The notes under the pieces are model-generated. The model did not search any database and had not been told where the DNA came from. It saw only the letters and a list, made by a program, of their open reading frames with translations. From Mesorhizobium tamadayense (GTDB taxonomy: Bacteria > Pseudomonadota > Alphaproteobacteria > Rhizobiales > Rhizobiaceae), in NCBI RefSeq assembly GCF_003863365.1, contig NZ_RQXT01000013.1, positions 1 to 64,000 on the forward strand: a DNA stretch of 64,000 nucleotides. Reading direction: 5' to 3'. Numbering within the stretch: position 1 is the first letter of the stretch; every line of letters starts with the position of its first letter. Shown here piece by piece: positions 55,205 through 62,837 of this stretch. A program made the translations under genes and the position numbers.

Positions 55205-56545
55205 TTACTGGAGCTTCCTCCGGTCGCCCGCCGACAGCCGCGCGGCATCGCGATGAAGCAGCATGACCTGCTCGGCGTCCGATCTTCGGTCGTAAATCGG
55301 CTCCAGCGCACCGTCTTCATCGAGTGCGAGAGCACCCGACAGATCGGGTGAAAGCACCGTCAGCTTCTGCTTGATGCCCGCCAGTTCCTCATTGCCGAGC
55401 GTCAGCCAGCTGTTGGCGCCGCAATAGCTGACGAAGTCCTTGCTGGCGAGAACGCTGTGCGGATATTTCTTGGTCAGGGTCTGGAGGCGCTGGACCTCGT
55501 TTACAGCCGAGCCGAAGACAGAGAATGTGAGCCGGTCGGTAAGCCCGACATTGCCGAACATCACGTTGCCGACATGCAGGCCGATGCCAAATTTTATGTC
55601 GGACAACCCCTTTTCCTTTCTTCGCAGATTGAGATCCATCATGCGCGCGGTGGCCTTGTGCGCTGCCGCAAGAGCAGCCTGGCAGGCGATCTCGGACTGC
55701 GAGCGGTGCCTTTCGCAAGGGTAGACGGCAATGAAGCCATCCCCTATGAAACTCATGATCTGCCCGCCTTGGCGATTGAAAGGCGCAGCAACGGCGTCGA
55801 AAAACTGGTTCAGCGTATCGATATAGATTTCGCGGCCGGAGGTTTCGGCAAGCCTTGACGACCCGCGCATATCGGCCATGACCAGTGCGGCCCGGATTGT
55901 ATCGCCTTCGCCGCGCTTGATCTGGCCGTCAAGCACGCGCTTGCCGGCGTCGCCGCCGAGATAAGTGGTCATCACGTTGTCGGCGAGCTTGGTGAGCACC
56001 GCCATCTTGGTTGCGATAGCGAGATGGCTCTGGATGCGCAGCAGCGCCGAAATCATGCTGTCGTTGAAGCCTTCAGCACTGTCGGTGGACCAAGACCCCA
56101 TCATGCCCTGACTGGTGTTGCCGCTGAAGGGATGGACGAAAGCCATGTAATCGGTGACGCCCATATGCCGGAGGTCATCGAAAACAGGAAACTCCGACGG
56201 CACCGACGGGTCGAGCCGGCGTCGCAGATGGTCGAGCTTGTTGCTGAGCAGATGGTAGTATGGGCTGGTCAGGAATCTGTCAGACGGCACGCCGGCCTTC
56301 TTGCGGAAGCCTTCCACTTCCATGCCCTGGCCGCGAAACCAGGTGAAGCCAAGCGCGTCATAAAGCGGATGAAGCATCGAAAAGCTCAAATGCACCCGCT
56401 TCAGCGGCAGGCCGGCGGCAGCCAGCCGTTCGCAAAAGCCTTTTACCAATGTTTCCAGGTCGTTGCCCGCCAGCGCCGATTGGTTCAGCCAATCGGCAAC
56501 CTTATCCATGAGAATGGTGGAAATTTCTGCTTGCGCTGTGCTCAT
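55205..56545 (-). CDS. Class III cyclase with unnamed N-terminal sensor
   Basis: A 446-residue cytoplasmic protein. Residues about 1-210 form a helical sensor containing LVKGFCERLAAAGLPLKRVH and YMAFVHPFSGNTSQGMMGSW (GAF-like in spacing); I cannot name it. The cyclase follows (about 225-400): metal Asps in LVMADMRGSSRL and MSFIGDGFIAVYP, and Asn and Arg in AVNEVQRLQ. The substrate-selecting Lys before xxGD is Ser, so specificity or activity may differ from that of classic enzymes. It is transcribed alone; the next gene upstream is a nucleotide-sugar dehydrogenase 250 bp away. Confidence 0.85.
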   Translation of the reverse strand: MSTAQAEISTILMDKVADWLNQSALAGNDLETLVKGFCERLAAAGLPLKRVHLSFSMLHPLYDALGFTWFRGQGMEVEGFRKKAGVPSDRFLTSPYYHLLSNKLDHLRRRLDPSVPSEFPVFDDLRHMGVTDYMAFVHPFSGNTSQGMMGSWSTDSAEGFNDSMISALLRIQSHLAIATKMAVLTKLADNVMTTYLGGDAGKRVLDGQIKRGEGDTIRAALVMADMRGSSRLAETSGREIYIDTLNQFFDAVAAPFNRQGGQIMSFIGDGFIAVYPCERHRSQSEIACQAALAAAHKATARMMDLNLRRKEKGLSDIKFGIGLHVGNVMFGNVGLTDRLTFSVFGSAVNEVQRLQTLTKKYPHSVLASKDFVSYCGANSWLTLGNEELAGIKQKLTVLSPDLSGALALDEDGALEPIYDRRSDAEQVMLLHRDAARLSAGDRRKLQ

Positions 56546-56795
56546 GCTATCTCGAAACCCGTCGAAGAGGGAGCCATTATCCTTTGATCCGCCATAACAC
56601 AGTCCGCCAACGACCCAAAGATAAGACCCCCGAAGTCAACGAGACCGGCTTCGGCGGCAACTTCCCGATGGCTGTCCTTGCAGCCAAGGAGCAGGCGTAA
56701 CTGCATCTATGTCTTATGGCGTTATGTGGCGAGCCTGCCGGCGGATGCAATCACGATCCTGACATCGGGCAAAAAATTCGCCGGCTCAGACGCCG

Positions 56796-58139
56796 TCAAG
56801 CCTTCACCATCGTCTCTCGGGCCAACCCGAGGCGGCCAAAAACATTGCGTGTGTCGACGATCAGAAGGGCGTGGTCAGCGATCGTCTGATAGTCGATCGC
56901 GTCGTGGTCTGTTGCAACGATGACAGCATCGAAATCCTTCAAGGCCGCCTCGGTCAATTCGACCGAGCGGCGCCCCTTGATCGCCATATGCTCCCGTGTG
57001 GTCGGGATCTCGGTAACATGCGGATCGTGGAATTCCGCCTTGCCGCCCCATTCCTCGATGAGTTCAATGAGTCGCAATGAGGGGCTTTCGCGGATGTCGG
57101 GCACATTCTTCTTATAGGCGAGCCCGATGATGAGAATGCGCGAGCGGCTGAGCGCCTTGCCGCAGCGCCGGTCCAGCGCCTTCGCCAGTTCATCGACCAC
57201 ATGACGCGGCATGGCCGTGTTGATCTCTGCCGCCAGCTCGATGAAGCGGGTCGGCAGTTCGTATTCGCGCGCCTTCCATGTCAGGTAGAAGGGATCGATC
57301 GGAACGCAGTGCCCGCCAAGTCCGGGGCCAGGATAGAAAGGCATGTAGCCGAAGGGCTTGCTCTTTGCCGCCTCGATCACCTCCCAGATGTCGATGCCCA
57401 TCGCGCCGAGCACGACCTTCAACTCGTTGACGAGGGCTATGTTGACCGAGCGGAAGATGTTTTCCGTCAGCTTGACCGCCTCGGCGGTCGCCGTGGTGGA
57501 AACCGGAACGACGGTCTTGACCACGCCCTGGTAGAAGGCCTGCACGAGCGCCGCCGCTTCAATGCCGTCGCCTGCCACGACCTTGGGGATCGTCGCGACT
57601 TCAAAGCTGCGGTTGCCGGGATCCTCGCGTTCGGGCGAGAAGCCGAGGAAGAAGTCTATCTTCGACTGCAAGCCGGTTTCTTCCAGTATGGGCTTGATCA
57701 CGTCGTCGGTGGTGCCGGGATAGGTGGTCGATTCCAGCACGATCAGCTGGCCGAGACGCAGATACTTCGCGATGGTGCCTGCCGTGTTCCTGACAAAGGA
57801 GAGATCCGGCTCACGGTGTTTCGTCAGTGGTGTTGGAACGCAGATGATGATGACATCGCAGACGGCCAGTTCGGCAAAATCCGCAGTGGCGCGGAACCGT
57901 CCGCTCGCCACCTGGCCGGCAAGGGCTGTCGACGTCACCGCCTCGATGTAGGATTGGCCGTTGTTCAGCCTCTCGACCTTCTGGGCTTCGATGTCGAAGC
58001 CGGAAACCGGGAAGCCGGCGCGTGCGATCGCAACCGCCAGCGGCAACCCGACATAGCCCAATCCGATCACGCCGACTTGCGCGGCACGCGTCGAAATCCG
58101 GTTTAGAAGACGGTCATATATCGATCGTGAGGCGTCCAA
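56796..58139 (-). CDS. UDP-sugar / nucleotide-sugar dehydrogenase (UDP-GlcNAc or UDP-Glc 6-dehydrogenase type)
   Basis: A 447-residue cytoplasmic enzyme oxidising a sugar nucleotide C6 alcohol to a uronic acid with two NAD+. The N-terminal Rossmann motif is VIGLGYVGLPLAVAIA (near 24) and the catalytic Cys lies in GPGLGGHCVPIDPFYL (near 275). The C-terminal UDP-binding domain has ILIIGLAYKKNVPDIRESPS. The sequence resembles WbpA/TviB-like UDP-N-acetylglucosamine dehydrogenases more than Ugd, so an exopolysaccharide or LPS uronate is likely. Glycosyltransferase and deacetylase genes nearby (59507-61356) fit this. Confidence 0.88.
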   Translation of the reverse strand: MDASRSIYDRLLNRISTRAAQVGVIGLGYVGLPLAVAIARAGFPVSGFDIEAQKVERLNNGQSYIEAVTSTALAGQVASGRFRATADFAELAVCDVIIICVPTPLTKHREPDLSFVRNTAGTIAKYLRLGQLIVLESTTYPGTTDDVIKPILEETGLQSKIDFFLGFSPEREDPGNRSFEVATIPKVVAGDGIEAAALVQAFYQGVVKTVVPVSTTATAEAVKLTENIFRSVNIALVNELKVVLGAMGIDIWEVIEAAKSKPFGYMPFYPGPGLGGHCVPIDPFYLTWKAREYELPTRFIELAAEINTAMPRHVVDELAKALDRRCGKALSRSRILIIGLAYKKNVPDIRESPSLRLIELIEEWGGKAEFHDPHVTEIPTTREHMAIKGRRSVELTEAALKDFDAVIVATDHDAIDYQTIADHALLIVDTRNVFGRLGLARETMVKA

Positions 58140-58253
58140 AAATCTGCTTTCCCGTCAATTCGGACAGGCTGTCCGTTCCCATGGCGAGGCTCACTTGGTC
58201 CCAGGAACCATGGCCGAGGCATATTGCGGAAGATCGATTTCCGCAAGCCGTCA

Positions 58254-59432
58254 TCAAACCGGCACCTTCGCCTTCAGGCTTGCGGCAGCCATCGCATAGC
58301 CGCCGGCGGCGCCATCGATGAAATGAACGTGATCGCGCTGCAGCGGCGAGGCGACGAGGCATGTCATCAAGGCCGATTTCTGGCGGTGCAGGCCATAGTT
58401 GCAGATGCCCGCCTCTTCCGCCTGTTTCAGCCGGTTCTCGATCTGTTGCAACACATCCGCGTCAACGTCGATGGTCATCTTCAAGCCGTCGTCGAACTTC
58501 CGGAAATCCGAATTGCTGGCCACGTCGCGTTTGTAGATCTTCGGATCGAAACTGCCGATCGTCCAGCCATATCTATCGGCGACGGCCGTAAGCGTCATCA
58601 GGAACACTATCCACAGCTTCGACAGCCACCGCCGTCCTGGCGGCGCCGTGGCGCGCGCCTCGATATCGAGGCCGGCGGGCAGCAAACTGTAGCCCGGCCC
58701 GTTCACTGGCACCGGGTGGCCATCGCGTTCCTGCCTGCCGGCAAGGGCGATGATGTCGGAAGCCAGAAACTGAAAACCGCGCAAGTCGCGCGACACCCCC
58801 GGTATGGCGATGATCGAGACGATTTCGCCATGCCGGGCCTCGATCGGGTTCCAGCGGCAGGAGAGACCGGTCAGATCCGGCCGCGCGCCGGCCGGCGCAG
58901 GATCGATGCGGTAGCGCCCGGCTTTCATCTCTGCTTCCGCCCAACTGCCGCCACCGCCGGCGAACATGGCATAGAAGACCGCTTCGGAGGCTTGGAACCT
59001 CGCCACGCGAACGTCGAGGCCTTGCGCTCTTATATCCTTTATCGGCACGATTGCGGCACGCAAGGTCAGGCCCAGTTCTTCCGCCACCCATCTCTGGACA
59101 GCCGCCAGCGCGTTGCGGGTGATCTCCAGCGCCGAGCCGGGAAACGCCACGAGCGCGCCGTCGCCGCCGAAGACAAAGGGAAGATCTTGCCGACCCAGCG
59201 CATTGAGCAGCGCCGAAATGACGCTGGCGCCGGCCATATTAACGGTTTTATAGCGCCCAGCCTCAATCGCCTTGGTCGAGCCGACGATATCGGCGGTGGC
59301 CAGCGCCCAACCATCGGGGAGAGGCCGATAGTTGTCGATATCGGCAACGCTTTCGAACTTTGCGAAGACCGGCAGAGAAGCGACAAACGGGTCGGACGCG
59401 GCAGCTGTTTCCATGAGCATCAGATAGCACAT
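58254..59432 (-). CDS. DUF3095-family cyclase-like protein
   Basis: A 392-residue cytoplasmic protein of the DUF3095 type. A cyclase-like core is hinted at by ALATADIVGSTKAIE (metal Asp) near residue 45 and FVFGGDGALVAFPG near 85, with the GGD arrangement resembling a shortened class III or GGDEF fold. The Asn/Arg pair of class III cyclases is not obvious, and the C-terminal half is family specific. Activity is unproven. ATG 59432 is the longest start; ATG 59414 (METAAAS) is nearly as good. It is divergent from the GT4 gene. Confidence 0.75.
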   Translation of the reverse strand: MCYLMLMETAAASDPFVASLPVFAKFESVADIDNYRPLPDGWALATADIVGSTKAIEAGRYKTVNMAGASVISALLNALGRQDLPFVFGGDGALVAFPGSALEITRNALAAVQRWVAEELGLTLRAAIVPIKDIRAQGLDVRVARFQASEAVFYAMFAGGGGSWAEAEMKAGRYRIDPAPAGARPDLTGLSCRWNPIEARHGEIVSIIAIPGVSRDLRGFQFLASDIIALAGRQERDGHPVPVNGPGYSLLPAGLDIEARATAPPGRRWLSKLWIVFLMTLTAVADRYGWTIGSFDPKIYKRDVASNSDFRKFDDGLKMTIDVDADVLQQIENRLKQAEEAGICNYGLHRQKSALMTCLVASPLQRDHVHFIDGAAGGYAMAAASLKAKVPV

Positions 59433-59506
59433 TCCACTGCTTGAAGGTGAAGTCGATCATGCTTCGAAATTGACTTGCGCAGGCTTTCCGATGATAGGGT
59501 CCGGCG

Positions 59507-60595
59507 ATGCGAATTGCCTTCTACGCGCCGCTGAAGTCGCCCAATCATCCCGTTGCCTCCGGCGACCGCCAGATGGCACGGACGCTGGTCAAGGCGCTGG
59601 AGCACGGAGGGCATAGCGTCGAACTGGCATCCGAATTGCGCTTCTATCTACGCGAACCGGATCCGAAAAGTTTCGATGCGCTCAAGATCGAGGCCCGGGA
59701 GGAAGCCGCGCGGCTGGCAAGGCTTTGGAATCGTGACGGCAAGCCCGATCTGTGGTTCTCCTATCATCCCTATTACAAGGCGCCCGACCTGATCGGGCCC
59801 GAGCTGGTGTCGGCCTTTGGTGTCCCGTTGGTGACAGCGGAAGCCTCCTATTCGAGGCGGCGCAACACCGGTTTGTGGGCCGATACGCAAGCGTTGGTGG
59901 CGCGAGCCGTCGAACAGGCGGCGCTGAACATCTGCTTCACGCAAAGGGATCGTCAGGGACTGGCAGATGCGATACCCGAGGCCGCTTTCGGCATGCTTTC
60001 GCCCTTCATCGACACATCGGTATTCCGGGAAACGCCGGCACGGGGTTGTCCGACGCGCCTCGTTACCGTCGCCATGATGCGCCCGGGCGACAAAGTCGAA
60101 AGCTATCGCATGCTGGCGCAAGCGCTCGGTTCGATCGGCCACTTGCCCTGGACCATGTCGGTCGTCGGAGACGGGCCTGCCCGTGAAGAGGTCAAAGCGC
60201 AATTCGCCGGCTTGCCCGCCGACCGTGTCGAATGGCTTGGCGCGATTGAGCCAGCCGCCGTGCCGGATGTCCTCTACAGTGGGGGAATTTACGTCTGGCC
60301 GGGGTTCGGCGAGGCCTATGGCGTTGCCTATCTTGAAGCACAGGCCGCGGGCCTTCCGGTGGTGGCTCAGGACATCGCCGGCGTGCCGGAGGTTGTGCGG
60401 GATGGCCAGGCCGGGTTTCTCACCCCGCCGGGCGATGTGGCGGCGTTCGCTTTTGCCATTGAAAGGCTTCTGGCCCGTAACGACGAAAGAACCATCATGG
60501 CCGCAGAAGCCAGACGTTTCATCCTTGAAGAACGTTCCCTCGGTGCTGCGGCGGCGCGTCTGGCCGAACTTCTTGCGAAGATCCCGGTTTCATGA
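59507..60595 (+). CDS. Glycosyltransferase family 4 (GT-B fold)
   Basis: A 362-residue retaining glycosyltransferase. The N-terminal GT-B half begins IAFYAPLKSPNHPVASGDRQ. The C-terminal nucleotide-sugar-binding half has WPGFGEAYGVAYLEAQAAGL, the E-x7-E motif with both glutamates, then GVPEVVRDGQAGFLTPPGD. It overlaps the downstream deacetylase gene by 4 bp (ATGA), so the two are coupled. Acceptor and donor are unknown; the nearby nucleotide-sugar dehydrogenase could supply a uronic-acid donor. Confidence 0.88.
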   Translation: MRIAFYAPLKSPNHPVASGDRQMARTLVKALEHGGHSVELASELRFYLREPDPKSFDALKIEAREEAARLARLWNRDGKPDLWFSYHPYYKAPDLIGPELVSAFGVPLVTAEASYSRRRNTGLWADTQALVARAVEQAALNICFTQRDRQGLADAIPEAAFGMLSPFIDTSVFRETPARGCPTRLVTVAMMRPGDKVESYRMLAQALGSIGHLPWTMSVVGDGPAREEVKAQFAGLPADRVEWLGAIEPAAVPDVLYSGGIYVWPGFGEAYGVAYLEAQAAGLPVVAQDIAGVPEVVRDGQAGFLTPPGDVAAFAFAIERLLARNDERTIMAAEARRFILEERSLGAAAARLAELLAKIPVS

Positions 60596-61356
60596 CATCC
60601 GACCGGATCTGGCAACCCTTGGTGGACGAACTGGCGAGCCGGCAACGGGCGGACCGTAAGGCAGAGTTCTGGCTGCGCGACGATGACGCCGTGGATCCGA
60701 CGCCTGCGCTCGATCGGCTGCTCGACCTCACCGGTGAGTTCGCGGTTCCGGTCACTCTGGCCGTCATTCCGGCCCTGACTGATGAGAAGCTTGTCGCCCG
60801 GCTTGACGAGGCGCCGCATGCCACGGTCGCCATCCATGGCTGGGCGCACCGAAATCATGCGCCCGAGGACCAGAAAAAGCAGGAGCTCGGCCCGCATCGG
60901 CCACGCGAGGCAGTGCTCGATGATCTGGCTCGCGGGCTTTCGCACGTAGCCGGCCTGCACGGCGCACGTGCCGTTCCGATGCTGGTGCCACCCTGGAACA
61001 GGATCGACGCCGGCTTGGTATCCGACCTTGGATCGATAGGATTTGCGGCATTGTCGGTCTATGGGCCGCCGAAGCCGGCTTCGCTGGCGGTCATCAACAG
61101 CAATGTCGACATCATGGATTGGCATGGCACGCGCGGTTGCCGCGATCATGGCCTATTGGTTCAGGCCATCATCGCGCAATTGCAGCATGCATTCGACAGT
61201 GGCGAACCGGTCGGCCTGCTCACCCACCATCTCGTACATGATGAATCGGCCTGGCTTTTCCTCGAACGGCTGTTCACAGTCACCGCACAGACTGAAGCCT
61301 GCGCATGGCTTCCGATCAGGACATTGATCGGGCGCAGCGCCGGCAAAGGAAAATAG
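60592..61356 (+). CDS. Polysaccharide deacetylase-like protein
   Basis: A 254-residue cytoplasmic protein with a partly conserved NodB-homology pattern: RDDDAVDP (Asp-Asp metal/catalytic region, near 28), VTLAVIPALTDEKL, HGWAHRNHA (His ligands, near 80) and PPWNRID (near 125), plus a C-terminal THHLVHDE. It is typical of the short deacetylases coupled to glycosyltransferases. Start ATG 60592 overlaps the GT4 stop. It ends 1 bp from the convergent metallo-hydrolase gene. Acts presumably on the glycan made by the GT4. Confidence 0.8.
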   Translation: MTSDRIWQPLVDELASRQRADRKAEFWLRDDDAVDPTPALDRLLDLTGEFAVPVTLAVIPALTDEKLVARLDEAPHATVAIHGWAHRNHAPEDQKKQELGPHRPREAVLDDLARGLSHVAGLHGARAVPMLVPPWNRIDAGLVSDLGSIGFAALSVYGPPKPASLAVINSNVDIMDWHGTRGCRDHGLLVQAIIAQLQHAFDSGEPVGLLTHHLVHDESAWLFLERLFTVTAQTEACAWLPIRTLIGRSAGKGK

Positions 61357-61357
61357 C

Positions 61358-62212
61358 TCAGCGCTTTTTATGTAATGAGACTGGAAATTTGAGCGTCTGG
61401 CCATCCCGCGCGGCAAATGCGCCGGCAAACCTGTCCTTGGCCAGTTTCTCGATCTTGTCCAGTTCCTCGTCGGTGCGTGTCGGATCGTGGTGGAACAGCG
61501 CAAGCCCCCGCGCACCGGCCGCCTCACAGAGCTTGACGCCGTGTTGCCATGTCGAGTGCCCGTCACCGCGGTGGCGTTCCATTTCCTCCTCGGTGTAAGT
61601 GCAGTCGTAAATGACGAGGTCGGCATCTTCGATCAGGCCGAGCACCGCCTGGTCGAGTTTGTCCGGCTCGTGCTCAGTGTCTGTGATCACCGCCACGACG
61701 CGGCCGCCCCATTCCACCCGGTAGCCTATGCAGCCGCCCGGATGGATAAGACTGCCCGTTCGGACCACCACCCCTTCGCGCGGCCGAAGCACGTCTCCGG
61801 ATACGAAATCGCGGCAGTCGAGGCTTGCCTTGCAGACATCCAGTTTCACCGGAAACCACGGCGGCCGCATGAACTCATCGGCCATCTGCCGGGTCGTCAT
61901 ACGTCCTGCAAGATGCCCGGACCAAAGCACAACCTTGGCGCTCCGGTCATAGATCGGCGCAAAAAACGGCAGCCCGATGATGTGATCGTAATGACAATGG
62001 GTGAAAAGCAGGTCGAAATCGGTCACGCCCGACGCCCGAAGCGCCCGGCCGGCAGGCCGCAGGCCAGAGCCTGCGTCGAACAGAAGCGTATGCTTACCGC
62101 ATCGCATCTCAATGCAGATTGTGTTGCCGCCATAGCGAGAGAATTCTGGCCCCGATACCGCAATGCTGCCGCGCACGCCCCAAAACCTGACCAGGAAAAC
62201 GTCGTCGTCCAT
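61358..62212 (-). CDS. Metallo-beta-lactamase-fold hydrolase
   Basis: A 284-residue cytoplasmic MBL-fold enzyme. Metal ligands are visible in LFTHCHYDHIIGLPFF (HxHxDH), HPGG and VAVITDTEHE (Asp/His). The fold order resembles RNase Z/PhnP and class II cyclic-nucleotide phosphodiesterases, so hydrolysis of cNMP is a reasonable guess but not shown. ATG 62212 follows GAAGGGG; a longer frame to 62254 is unsupported. The next gene upstream on the same strand encodes a cyclic-nucleotide-binding protein 135 bp away. Confidence 0.8.
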   Translation of the reverse strand: MDDDVFLVRFWGVRGSIAVSGPEFSRYGGNTICIEMRCGKHTLLFDAGSGLRPAGRALRASGVTDFDLLFTHCHYDHIIGLPFFAPIYDRSAKVVLWSGHLAGRMTTRQMADEFMRPPWFPVKLDVCKASLDCRDFVSGDVLRPREGVVVRTGSLIHPGGCIGYRVEWGGRVVAVITDTEHEPDKLDQAVLGLIEDADLVIYDCTYTEEEMERHRGDGHSTWQHGVKLCEAAGARGLALFHHDPTRTDEELDKIEKLAKDRFAGAFAARDGQTLKFPVSLHKKR

Positions 62213-62347
62213 GCTACCCCTTCGCAATCCCCATCGCCCATCGTAGCCAAACAACTGCTGCTAGGCGAGACAGGTTTTTCTCCTGGTGACCTTGTCGGTA
62301 AGAGGCCAGTGCCATCACGACTGCGAGCATCGATCGCACGTCATTCG

Positions 62348-62815
62348 TTACTTGGCGCTTCGTGCGTCGATCAGATCCGCGGTCGTATGGTTTAGGCGAT
62401 CGGCAAGAACCCGCACCATCTCGATGGTCATTTCCGGGAACTCCTTCATAAGCCTCAGGAAATGATCCTTGCGGATTCTCAAGGCTTCCAGCGGACATGC
62501 CGCTTTGACGGTGGCCGTGCGGGTGCTGTTGCACAATATGGCGATCTCGCCAACAATCGAATTTGGCGCCAGTTCGGCAACCTTTATCGGTCCGCTGTCG
62601 GAATCGACCAGAATATCCGCTGTGCCTGAAAGGATGACATAGGCGGCGTCTCCCTCGTCGCCCTGCCTGAAAAGGATCTGGCCGGCGCTGTAGCTCACGC
62701 GATCGGATGTGAACGCAAGCAGCTTGAGCTTTGTCGGCTCTATGCCAGAGAACAAGGGAACGCGTTGCAGCATTCCAACCTCATCCTTGAGCAGCATTGT
62801 CGCAAACCTTCCCAA
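62348..62815 (-). CDS. Cyclic-nucleotide-binding (CNB) domain protein
   Basis: A 155-residue stand-alone CNB protein with no DNA-binding domain. The phosphate-binding cassette reads GEIAILCNSTRTATVKA (near 88-104), with the Glu and Arg that hold the ribose and phosphate of cAMP or cGMP. Preceding strands (AGQILFRQGDEGDAAYVILS) and a C-terminal helix (FPEMTIEMVRVLADRLNHTT) complete the fold. It starts 22 bp downstream of the ABC gene on the same strand and is probably co-transcribed with it. It is the only clear cNMP receptor in this cyclase-rich window. Confidence 0.9.
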   Translation of the reverse strand: MGRFATMLLKDEVGMLQRVPLFSGIEPTKLKLLAFTSDRVSYSAGQILFRQGDEGDAAYVILSGTADILVDSDSGPIKVAELAPNSIVGEIAILCNSTRTATVKAACPLEALRIRKDHFLRLMKEFPEMTIEMVRVLADRLNHTTADLIDARSAK

Positions 62816-62837
62816 AGTTCACGTTTGGCAGATTAGT

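Noticed and set aside
56630..56700. Short plus-strand coding-like tail (TGFGGNFPMAVLAAKEQA-stop)
   Set aside because: Too short, no start or family; probably chance or a tiny remnant.
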